Source: Chitinophagales bacterium (GTDB lineage: Bacteria > Bacteroidota > Bacteroidia > Chitinophagales > Saprospiraceae). Taken from it: a stretch of DNA of 42,715 bases. Where the stretch lies: contig JAKSDI010000124.1 in assembly GCA_022360175.1 (NCBI GenBank), positions 1-42,715 on the forward strand. Direction: 5' to 3'. The position numbers and the translations under genes were made by a program. Positions 35,574-42,715 of the stretch are shown here, piece by piece. The notes beneath the pieces are model-generated. The model had not been told where the DNA came from and made no database searches. It saw nothing but the letters and a program-made list of their open reading frames with translations. Every line of letters starts with the position of its first letter. The stretch's first letter is position 1.

Positions 35574-36491
35574 ATGAGATGGATGATCATAATACTACTG
35601 GCAGCTATAGGTATTAGCTTAAACTCACAGAATACAGTGGCTTTTTTGGAAATGCCACATCGATTACCAGATACTCACCTGAGCCCATCAAATACCGGGT
35701 ATAAAGAAGTTCCTTTTATATTGCGTAAAGGAAAAATGCTCGTTGAAGCCAGGCTAGAAAACGAACAGGGTTATCTTATACTGGATACTGGAGCTCCTAT
35801 GATGGTTGTCAATCAGCCAGTAGTCAAAACAGAAGAAGCTAAAGCTTTTAGCGTTAGTAGAGACTTGTACGTAGAATCAGTATTAGTCAATCAACTGGAA
35901 TGGGGAGGCATGGAAGAATATGGATTGGAAGCACTGGCTATAGACCTTAGCCACCTGGAGCATTCATTGGAGCATAACATCCTGGGAATGTTGGGTTATG
36001 AGATGATCAAGGATTTAAATATCATCATTGATTTTCCTGAAAAGAAACTATTGATAGGTGCTTCTGAAACATCTGATATCTTGTGGCAATCACCTCCTAA
36101 ATACAATTTTCCATTTGAAATGGAACGGCACATACCGGTGATAGAAGTGAGCATCAATGATCAAAAAATACGCCTTGGAGTTGACACAGGCACAGAGAGC
36201 AATCTGATTGATAGCCGCTTAACAGAAGGCCCTTTAAAAGATCGATTTGAAGCAACAGATGTAGAGCATTTACAGGGATTGGATCAGCAGTTAGATTTGG
36301 TGCCAGTAGGTTTTATAGACACGCTGTTTATTGAAGGCCATAAAATAATCAACCAACGTTTTCTGGCAACGAATCTGGAACCATTGCGGAGTTCTACTGA
36401 TCTGCAAATAGATGGATTATTAGGATATGCCTTTTTTAAAAATTATAAGTGCTCTATAGATTTTCAAAATAAACGGATTTACTTTTGGTAA
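35574..36491 (+). CDS. Retropepsin-like aspartyl protease (two DTG motifs)
   Basis: 305 residues with a signal-like N-terminal helix (about 2-17). Lobe one has D71-T-G-A (YLILDTGAPMMVV) and lobe two D204-T-G-T (RLGVDTGTESNLI). Each is followed by a hydrophobic strand pattern (NILGMLGYEMIKDLNIIIDF and DGLLGYAFFKNYKCSIDFQN) as in bacterial aspartyl protease family proteins. Single-chain pairing of two DTG halves mimics pepsin-like dimers; most bacterial relatives are annotated only by fold. Periplasmic location is inferred. It stands alone between a repeat-rich promoter region and a strong terminator. Confidence 0.82.
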   Translation: MRWMIIILLAAIGISLNSQNTVAFLEMPHRLPDTHLSPSNTGYKEVPFILRKGKMLVEARLENEQGYLILDTGAPMMVVNQPVVKTEEAKAFSVSRDLYVESVLVNQLEWGGMEEYGLEALAIDLSHLEHSLEHNILGMLGYEMIKDLNIIIDFPEKKLLIGASETSDILWQSPPKYNFPFEMERHIPVIEVSINDQKIRLGVDTGTESNLIDSRLTEGPLKDRFEATDVEHLQGLDQQLDLVPVGFIDTLFIEGHKIINQRFLATNLEPLRSSTDLQIDGLLGYAFFKNYKCSIDFQNKRIYFW

Positions 36492-36495
36492 AAAC

Positions 36496-36532
36496 AAAAA
36501 ACCTTTCGGCAATTAATGCCGAAAGGTTTTTT
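36496..36532. terminator. Bidirectional rho-independent terminator
   Basis: A perfect 16-bp stem, AAAAAACCTTTCGGCA (36496-36511) with TGCCGAAAGGTTTTTT (36517-36532), and a 5-nt ATTAA loop. The A and T runs on the two sides let it act for both convergent genes. Confidence 0.92.
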
Positions 36533-36569
36533 CTTAACCATCAGTTTATTTCCTCAATAGAGGATCCTA

Positions 36570-39467
36570 TTAGAACTGGTGGCTGATACCCAGGCCAAAT
36601 GAAATACCTGGAGTAAACTTGCTATATAGTTGCTCTTCTGCCTGATAAGAAGAATATACCCTTTCTAATTCATTGTTTAGGATATTAGATACTTTGAAGT
36701 CAATAGCAGTGTTTTTATCTGCACCTAAACGCTTGTTAATGCTGAAGTTTAAGCTGTGGAATGGCTTGAAGTAAACATCAGGATAAAGGCCTGAACTAAT
36801 TACTTCCAATGTTTCTCCCTTCACATTGTAGAATAAACCTGCATCCAAACCTGCATCCAGATTTTTATAAGTGATACCCGCATTCACTACGTAAGGAGCC
36901 TGTCCTGCCATTTCACGAGTTCTTTCAATGGTTTCACCTTTGCGCTCGAAGTTTTTACGAGCATTGTATTCTGAATCTGTCATGTCAATTTCAGATTGAA
37001 CGAAGGTTACATTACCATTTACACCAAAATTATCCAAAGAAGGAGAAAGGAATCCAAGGCTCTTTCTTATTTCTACCTCTACACCGTATAGTTGTCCATC
37101 TCCTACATTGCGAGGCTGGAATTCTGCACTGGTTTGTGCTTCAGGGATACGAACCAATTCGATTGGCTTGTCAAAGCTTTTGTAGAAACCACTGACAGAG
37201 AAAATTTGTCCTCTCTCCTGGAATAATTCCCAACGCAAGTCGATATTGTCAATGCGTGTTTCTACAAGCTGTCCACCCCAATCAGAGTATGGGAATAAAC
37301 TACCATTAAAGATACGGCCAGATACAGGGTCAATAATTTGTGCAAAGGATAACTCTTTAAAAGACGGGCGAGCAATGGTACGAGAGTAGGCCGCACGGAT
37401 GTTCATGTCTTCTTTTAAAGAGTAAATCAAGTTGACAGAAGGGAAGAAGTCAAGGGCATCCAATACTTTTTCATCATCCAGGTTATTTCCATCTTCGTTT
37501 CCTTGAGCATAGGTTACATCACGGCCTGTGTGGCGCTGCACAAAATTTTCAGCACGTACCCCTAAAATGGTTTTCAAATTAGGGAACAAGTTGGCTTCAT
37601 TGGAAACATAGAATGCGGTATTGGTAACAGTTGAATTATATTCGTTGGGATTAGGCTCAATATTACCTGTTTGGTAATAAATATTGCCTGTAGGATAAAT
37701 TCTTTCTGGGGTCAGGATATCATCAGGATTACCTGAAGGGAACGACTGAGAACCTCCAAAGAACTGAATATCATACGACAAGATTTCATAATCTCTTTCT
37801 TTGAAAGTATAACTACCACCAAATTTCAATTTAGCATCTTCCCCTTTGAAGGTGTAATTTTTAGCAATATCTACTTTCCCAACTGCGTTTAATTCGCTCA
37901 ATGAACGCCAGATACGAGATGGGTTACCACCTTCTCCTGCGTTGATATAAATGTTTGTTTCACTAATAGAAAAGGCGCTCTTACGGATATCTGGATCATC
38001 AGAGGTAGAAAGGGTAGGAGACAAACGCCAATCAATTTCCCAGCCACTATCACCCAGAACGTGTGTACCATTTAGGAGGATATTTGTTAGAGAACGCTGG
38101 TTGTACTCAAGGTTATCAGATTTTGCAATATACCCTGATTGTCCTACTGCTGATCCATTGTTGTCAATAGAAAATTGAGCTGCACGGCTTTCTCCATTTT
38201 GTAGGCGCATCGCAGTCAAACGGTATTTGGAAGCAGCTTTTTTGTATGCCAATCCACCAAGGATACCAACTAGAATATTACGCTCTCCAATTTGGCCAGG
38301 CTGCGTATTGGCATATTCCAATTCATAAGTTCCAGGGTCGGCTAAACGCTGGTACTCTCCGTAGAATACGTCATCGTAGAAGGTATAGTCGTTCTTATAG
38401 GATAAAGAGAAAATATATCCGAGAGTACCTTTATCTGCATCATCACCTCCTAATTTCTTTTGGTTGGCTAGAGAAAGGCTTGCACTGAAGTCAATCAGGC
38501 TGGTTTCTTTTTTGGCACCTAGAGTAGGGTTAAAGCTACTAATGAAATCAGTTGCTTCTTGTTCTGTAAACTGACCCTGAATTACTGATACAGGAGTAGG
38601 AACTACCGCTGCATCAGCACCGGCAGGCAATTCTCTTGTTCCGTCATCAAAGCCTAGAAAGTCGGTATCTCCACCTTCATAAGTAAGGTAATCACTATTG
38701 AAGTTCATTGCAGGATTATAGCCTAAGCTAATAGACGCAGAAATAATTTTTTCGTCAGGAAAGTCTTTGGTTTCAATATTTAGCAAGCCACCAGTGAAGT
38801 CAGCTGGCATGTCTGCTGTAAAGTTCTTACTAACTACAATATTGCTAATCAAATTAGTAGGAAAAATATCCATCTGTAATGTGTTACGATCAGGGTCTAG
38901 GCCTGGTACATCAACACCATTCATTGTAGTTTTAGAATATCGGTCACCTAAACCACGTACATATACATACTTACCACCTTCGATAGAAACACCCGTAACA
39001 CGCTTGGCTGCTTCTACTGCAGTTGCATCACCAGTCAATTTCATTAGTGAAGAAGAAATACCATCCAACATGGCTGGAGATTTTTTCTTGATGGTCATTA
39101 AAGCTGCTTCTGTAGTACGGATAGCAGAAGCAGTAACCACTACTTCTTCTAGCTCCAGGCCTTCTTCCAGAAGCCTGATATTATCTAAAACAGTTACTTC
39201 TCCTGCTTTTACTTCAATTCCTTCAATTGTTAATTCTTGGAAACCAACATAGGAGATTTTTAGAGAGTAAGCACCTGGCTCAAGGCTAATAGAAAATTTA
39301 CCATCCAGGTCAGTAGTTGTTCCACCTGATGTTTCTACTACTAAAACATTGGCAAACATTACCTCAAAACCACTTTCATCTTCAATAACGGTACCTCGAA
39401 TAGTACCTTGTTGGGCGCTCACTGAAAGGGTAATTAAGGTGAGCAAAAGAATAAATAACTGCCTCAT
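36570..39467 (-). CDS. TonB-dependent outer-membrane receptor (VRGLGDRY type)
   Basis: 965 residues. Signal peptide ~1-18, then a carboxypeptidase-regulatory-like domain (about 20-105: GTIRGTVIEDESGFEVMFAN) and the TonB-box region (ELEEVVVTAS). The plug carries AAKRVTGVSIEGGKYVYVRG, GLGDRYSKTTMNGVDVPG and ADFTGGLLNIETKDFP. A large barrel ends FGLGISHQF with the terminal Phe. It transports an unknown ligand across the outer membrane. It lies 131 bp downstream of a surface beta-helix lipoprotein gene on the same strand, with a hairpin between. The PiT-like permease beyond that and the Pho-box-like promoter suggest an organic-phosphate or phosphate-starvation role. Confidence 0.93.
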   Translation of the reverse strand: MRQLFILLLTLITLSVSAQQGTIRGTVIEDESGFEVMFANVLVVETSGGTTTDLDGKFSISLEPGAYSLKISYVGFQELTIEGIEVKAGEVTVLDNIRLLEEGLELEEVVVTASAIRTTEAALMTIKKKSPAMLDGISSSLMKLTGDATAVEAAKRVTGVSIEGGKYVYVRGLGDRYSKTTMNGVDVPGLDPDRNTLQMDIFPTNLISNIVVSKNFTADMPADFTGGLLNIETKDFPDEKIISASISLGYNPAMNFNSDYLTYEGGDTDFLGFDDGTRELPAGADAAVVPTPVSVIQGQFTEQEATDFISSFNPTLGAKKETSLIDFSASLSLANQKKLGGDDADKGTLGYIFSLSYKNDYTFYDDVFYGEYQRLADPGTYELEYANTQPGQIGERNILVGILGGLAYKKAASKYRLTAMRLQNGESRAAQFSIDNNGSAVGQSGYIAKSDNLEYNQRSLTNILLNGTHVLGDSGWEIDWRLSPTLSTSDDPDIRKSAFSISETNIYINAGEGGNPSRIWRSLSELNAVGKVDIAKNYTFKGEDAKLKFGGSYTFKERDYEILSYDIQFFGGSQSFPSGNPDDILTPERIYPTGNIYYQTGNIEPNPNEYNSTVTNTAFYVSNEANLFPNLKTILGVRAENFVQRHTGRDVTYAQGNEDGNNLDDEKVLDALDFFPSVNLIYSLKEDMNIRAAYSRTIARPSFKELSFAQIIDPVSGRIFNGSLFPYSDWGGQLVETRIDNIDLRWELFQERGQIFSVSGFYKSFDKPIELVRIPEAQTSAEFQPRNVGDGQLYGVEVEIRKSLGFLSPSLDNFGVNGNVTFVQSEIDMTDSEYNARKNFERKGETIERTREMAGQAPYVVNAGITYKNLDAGLDAGLFYNVKGETLEVISSGLYPDVYFKPFHSLNFSINKRLGADKNTAIDFKVSNILNNELERVYSSYQAEEQLYSKFTPGISFGLGISHQF

Positions 39468-39515
39468 GTGTATGTATTATTTAGGCTAAACGAGATTCAA
39501 AAAATATTGAAAAGC

Positions 39516-39551
39516 GAAAAGATTCATAAAGAAAACTTTACGAATCTTTTC
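39516..39551 (-). terminator. Intra-operon hairpin between lipoprotein and receptor genes
   Basis: GAAAAGATTC/GAATCTTTTC (10 bp) extends, after an A-C mismatch, into TAAAG/CTTTA around an AAAA loop (on the plus strand). On the minus strand it is followed by a T-rich stretch. It could partly terminate after the lipoprotein gene, lowering expression of the receptor relative to the lipoprotein. Confidence 0.6.
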
Positions 39552-39598
39552 ACTATCAAATCAAGTAATATTTAAAATCTAGTCTGATGATTATCGGC

Positions 39599-41107
39599 TT
39601 ATAATCCGTCAAGGCCACCTACCTGTGCTGCCCAAGTCCAAGAAAGAACAGAAACATCAGCAGCAGGAGAACCACCTGCAGAAATACCAGCTGGTACTGC
39701 GCCACCTTGTTCCATTAGGTTACCTAGGTCACCAGCAGCAATATCAAAAGTTACATTATCAAATGCAGCCAATTCTACTTCGTCTTCAGTCATTGTCAAG
39801 TAGACGTTTTCATTGTCATCGTTTGTTACAAACAATGGAGCAACGAAGTGGATGTTCTTCATGTCAACAGGAGTTGCTTTAGAACCAGAATCTACATCGA
39901 TCAAAGAACCACCAGTAGTACGAGAATCAGTAATAGCTACTACTGTACCGTTCTGGATAGTGTGGCGAGCAGTATAAGTACCTTCAGGCCCGTCTAGCTC
40001 AAAGCAGCTACCAGAAGGAGTCACAACTACGAAGTTGTCAAGTGTACCAGACCAAGCCTGGTCAGTATCGATTGCATCGTCACCTGCGTTCCAAACTACT
40101 ACATTCTTAACAGAAACAGTTCCACCGAACCACTCAATACCATCATCCTGATTAGCAACAACCTCAATATTTTCGATAGTAGTACCAGAACCAACACCAC
40201 CAAGAGTAAGACCGTTGATTTCGTTACCATCACCGATGTTAGAACCACCGTGGCGGATAGAGATGTAAGTGATTACACCAGAGTTGTCAGTATCGTCATT
40301 ACCACCGTAAAGGCCATTAGTATCAGAAGTAGGAATACCTTCAATCTGTACTTCAGAAAGCTGACCATCGTCATTAGAAGCAGAGATAGTAGCATTACCT
40401 AATACGATCAAACCTCCCCATAGTCCGTTGATATCTGGATCAAGGTTAGGGCTCGCAAATTCACCAGCAACTATATTTTCTGGAGTGATTTCATCCGCTA
40501 CAGAAGTGAAGATAATAGGAGCATCAGCAGTACCTTCTGCCATCAATGTACCACCACGAGCAACTAATAGTGCAGTTGCATTAGGGCCTGTACCAGCTTC
40601 ACCTTTCACAATAACACCTGGCTCGATAGTCAATGTAACACCATCAACAACAGTGATACGACCAGCAAGGATGTAACACTTACCTGCTTCCCAAGTTTCA
40701 TCAGCAGTGATGTTACCAGTAACACGTACTGTGTTTTCGTTAGTGATGTTAAGTACCGCAGTACCTGAAGCAGATTGTCCTTCAGAATCTGTAACAACTA
40801 GAGTGATTGCACCAGCTCCTTCAGTAGCACCAGCATCGTAGTTGATAGTTACGCTAGTACCATCAACAGTACCAGAAGCATTAGTGATAGTAACACCTTC
40901 GCCAGTTGCTGCATAAGTTGCTGTTAAGTCAGCATCAACAGAAACAGTGAAAGTTACAGACTCGCCAGTTGTTCCAGCAGCTACAGAAGTAAGGCTAGGA
41001 GCAGTTACTGTAGGACCATCAAAGTTTGATCCTGAGTCATCATCGCATGCACTGAAGACTAATAGTGCAGATAGAGCGAAAAGTGTTGTTAAGAATTTAA
41101 AGTTCAT
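39599..41107 (-). CDS. Surface lipoprotein with Ig-like and right-handed beta-helix-type domains
   Basis: 502 residues. The signal peptide ends VFSAC (lipid on C21), followed by DDD, the acidic signal for surface export in Bacteroidota. Residues ~30-125 are an Ig/cadherin-like domain rich in Thr and Val (FTVSVDADLTATYAATGEGV, GAITLVVTDSEGQSASG). Residues ~130-470 look like a parallel beta-helix: VDGVTLTIEPGVIVKGEAGT, LLVARGGTLMAEGTADAPII, TTIENIEVVANQDDGIEWFG, NVVVWNAGDDAIDTDQAWSG. No catalytic residues are identified. Pairs of this protein with a VRGLGDRY-type TonB receptor are common in Bacteroidota. It may bind the ligand for the receptor encoded downstream. Promoter at 41133-41189. Confidence 0.85.
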   Translation of the reverse strand: MNFKFLTTLFALSALLVFSACDDDSGSNFDGPTVTAPSLTSVAAGTTGESVTFTVSVDADLTATYAATGEGVTITNASGTVDGTSVTINYDAGATEGAGAITLVVTDSEGQSASGTAVLNITNENTVRVTGNITADETWEAGKCYILAGRITVVDGVTLTIEPGVIVKGEAGTGPNATALLVARGGTLMAEGTADAPIIFTSVADEITPENIVAGEFASPNLDPDINGLWGGLIVLGNATISASNDDGQLSEVQIEGIPTSDTNGLYGGNDDTDNSGVITYISIRHGGSNIGDGNEINGLTLGGVGSGTTIENIEVVANQDDGIEWFGGTVSVKNVVVWNAGDDAIDTDQAWSGTLDNFVVVTPSGSCFELDGPEGTYTARHTIQNGTVVAITDSRTTGGSLIDVDSGSKATPVDMKNIHFVAPLFVTNDDNENVYLTMTEDEVELAAFDNVTFDIAAGDLGNLMEQGGAVPAGISAGGSPAADVSVLSWTWAAQVGGLDGL

Positions 41108-41132
41108 AAACGTGTGTTTTTTAATTTTGCTG

Positions 41133-41189
41133 CAAAGCTATTGCTCGATTGCTAACTCAATGTTAACTCTGTATTAATCTTCCATTAAT
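41133..41189 (-). promoter_or_regulatory. Pho-box-like array: four TTAAC-type repeats, 11-bp spacing, next to a -7 box
   Basis: On the plus strand CTAAC (41152), TTAAC (41163), TTAAT (41174) and TTAAT (41185) start exactly 11 bp apart. On the minus strand the nearest repeat ends 11 nt before TAGCTTTG (41140-41133), a perfect Bacteroidota -7 box about 25 nt from the lipoprotein ATG. The repeats take the place of the -33 element, as Pho boxes do in activator-dependent promoters. PhoP boxes of Bacillus (TTAACA) and cyanobacterial Pho boxes (CTTAACCT) share sequence and 11-bp period. The array also faces the divergent PiT-like gene. Confidence 0.55.
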
Positions 41190-41389
41190 AAACGCTTTGT
41201 CTAGGAAAGAATAATTTAATCTGCCTTATTTTTCAGGTTGGTTTAATAACTGTACTTTCGGCAGTGGAAAAAATCCTTCTTGGATAAATTGCATGGGATT
41301 TGTCAAATGAAAATGAAGTAAACAGCAATCTGTGCTTTTGATAAAAATCAGAGCGTTTTGTCTAGGAGTTAATAAAATGAATACTTAGA

Positions 41390-42574
41390 ATGGATTATTC
41401 TTTGGTGATAATGTGGATTGGATTTATCCTCGCAGGTTATTCTGTAGTAGGAAACGATAGTATACAAACACTGGGTACTTTCCTTTCTTCTAATGAGAAT
41501 CGCCCATGGTGGGTATTGTGGGTATTTGCGGGGAGCATCTTATCTGCTACGCTTTTATATGGTTGGTATGCTACTAGTGGTGATGTGTCGTACGGACGCC
41601 TGGAGAAATATCCATTTATTGAAGATATGTCCTGGCCTTATTTGCTACCGCCTTTAGTATTGATGTTGCTTACACGTACCGGTATACCAGTGAGTACTTC
41701 TTTCCTTATTCTCACCTTTTTTAAACCTAAAGGCTTAATGGGAATGACTATGAAGTCTCTATTAGGTTATGTTCTGGCTTTTGCGGTAGCTATATTAGTA
41801 TGGCAACTGGTAACTCGTTTGCTGGATAAAAAGTTTATCAAAAATCCTATTACTCCTTCTGAAAAAAGAACGTGGACCATTTTACAATGGGGATCTACCG
41901 GCTTCCTGTGGGCGCAATGGTTGATTCAGGATTTTGCAAATATCTATGTTTATCTGCCTAGAGCTTTACAGTTTTCTGAAATATTAATCTCTTTGGTTAT
42001 TTTATTGGTTATGCTGGGATATATTTTCTATTCCAGAGGTGGAGCTATCCAACAAATCGTCAAAGCCAAAACAAATACAGTAGATATTCGCTCTGCAACT
42101 ATCATCGACTTTTTATATGCATTGGTTCTATTATTCTTCAAAGAATTTAGTAAAGTACCGATGTCTACTACATGGGTATTCCTGGGCTTATTAGCAGGCC
42201 GTGAAATAGCAATACGTTATCAACTGGGTAAAGATCACTATGAATCTTCTCGTATATTTAAGATATTAGGACTCTTGGCTAATGTAATTGTATTCGGGTT
42301 TATTACTTATGTAGTAGGTTATAGTATATATCTAAAAGTGTTTTCACCAGATATTTCATTTAGCATTAGCAATGGCTTGATTCTGGCTTTTGCAACTGTT
42401 ATTATTTTACGTGCTGCACTGGTTTTTGTAGAAACCAAACAGGAAGGAGAAGCCATGAATGGTACTTATCGTATGATTGGTATGGATTTAGGGAAAATAA
42501 CCTTTGGCCTCGTTGTCAGTATAGCCCTCGTATTCCTCATGAAATGGCTGACAACTGGAGCAATAGGTTTTTAA
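41390..42574 (+). CDS. PiT-family-like phosphate permease
   Basis: 394 residues with about ten hydrophobic helices. PiT signatures are recognisable in weakened form: GND at 21-23 (VVGNDSIQTLGTF, cf. GANDxxNxxGT), GIPVSTSFLILTF (cf. PVSTTH), a second half-repeat with LIQDFANIYVYLPR, and KVPMSTTWVFLGLLAGRE. The two inverted halves each carrying N/D and PxST motifs are the hallmark of PF01384, which takes up phosphate (or metal-phosphate) with H+ or Na+. The second GxND is degenerate, so substrate could differ. It is divergent from the lipoprotein/receptor operon across a Pho-box-like array. Confidence 0.68.
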   Translation: MDYSLVIMWIGFILAGYSVVGNDSIQTLGTFLSSNENRPWWVLWVFAGSILSATLLYGWYATSGDVSYGRLEKYPFIEDMSWPYLLPPLVLMLLTRTGIPVSTSFLILTFFKPKGLMGMTMKSLLGYVLAFAVAILVWQLVTRLLDKKFIKNPITPSEKRTWTILQWGSTGFLWAQWLIQDFANIYVYLPRALQFSEILISLVILLVMLGYIFYSRGGAIQQIVKAKTNTVDIRSATIIDFLYALVLLFFKEFSKVPMSTTWVFLGLLAGREIAIRYQLGKDHYESSRIFKILGLLANVIVFGFITYVVGYSIYLKVFSPDISFSISNGLILAFATVIILRAALVFVETKQEGEAMNGTYRMIGMDLGKITFGLVVSIALVFLMKWLTTGAIGF

Positions 42575-42612
42575 GGAATGATCGTTTCACATTCGAGTAA
42601 TCTGAGAAATTA

Positions 42613-42672
42613 GTGGACAGGAGTTTTTCATATAGGGAGATTGGTTTTGTCCACGAATATCACGGATTTCAC
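42613..42672. repeat. Hairpin and member of the CCACGAAT repeat family
   Basis: GTGGACA (42613-42619) pairs with TGTCCAC (42648-42654), 39 bp after the stop of the PiT-like gene. The 10-mer GTCCACGAAT (42649-42658) is identical to 25944-25953 and is followed by an imperfect CACGGATTTCAC. No gene is visible in 42575-42715. Confidence 0.5.
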
Positions 42673-42715
42673 AAATGATGTTACTGGTGTTAGATATACT
42701 CTCCACAAAGCTTGA

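Overview
The window reads as chromosomal DNA of a Bacteroidota bacterium, most likely of the Saprospiria/Lewinella type. This rests on gene content: two TonB-dependent outer-membrane receptors with carboxypeptidase-like N-terminal domains, a protein with a type IX secretion (T9SS) C-terminal sorting domain, DUF4856 and imelysin lipoproteins, an AraC regulator fused to seven membrane helices, LptD and a SPOR-type amidase. Promoters match the Bacteroidota form TAnnTTTG at -7 and Shine-Dalgarno sequences are mostly absent. The lineage is an inference; no rRNA or tRNA gene was seen.

Positions 1-5.8 kb are an AT-rich accessory segment. It holds a truncated CDS, two unknown genes each preceded by a foldable element shaped like an integron attC site, a frameshifted and truncated umuD relic, and two unknown genes on the minus strand. 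Next come a 7TM-AraC regulator and a serine hydrolase of the beta-lactamase fold (5.8-8.2 kb). A cell-envelope pair follows, divergent and only 11 bp apart: an N-acetylmuramoyl-L-alanine amidase and LptD (8.2-12.5 kb).

Positions 12.7-16.3 kb carry three tandem paralogous lipoproteins with a CxxC motif and leucine-rich repeats, plus a small exported protein. At 16.5-19 kb a membrane-anchored putative DNA-binding sensor lies divergent to a secreted concanavalin-fold protein. At 19.5-25.9 kb is a probable metal-uptake operon in the order DUF4856 lipoprotein, imelysin-like lipoprotein, HTTM membrane protein, TonB-dependent receptor. The minus strand then carries a secreted GH13 alpha-amylase, a small carboxypeptidase-regulatory-domain protein and metG (26-30.7 kb).

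At 30.9-34.5 kb a T9SS cargo protein is followed closely by a cysteine-motif membrane protein; a small membrane protein and a retropepsin-like protease come next. The right end (36.5-42.6 kb) has a surface beta-helix-type lipoprotein and a TonB-dependent receptor on the minus strand, divergent from a PiT-like phosphate permease. Between them are four TTAAC-type repeats at exact 11-bp spacing beside a perfect -7 box. This resembles a Pho box, so I read the right end as a candidate phosphate-starvation locus. A related 11-bp repeat pattern precedes the retropepsin-like gene.
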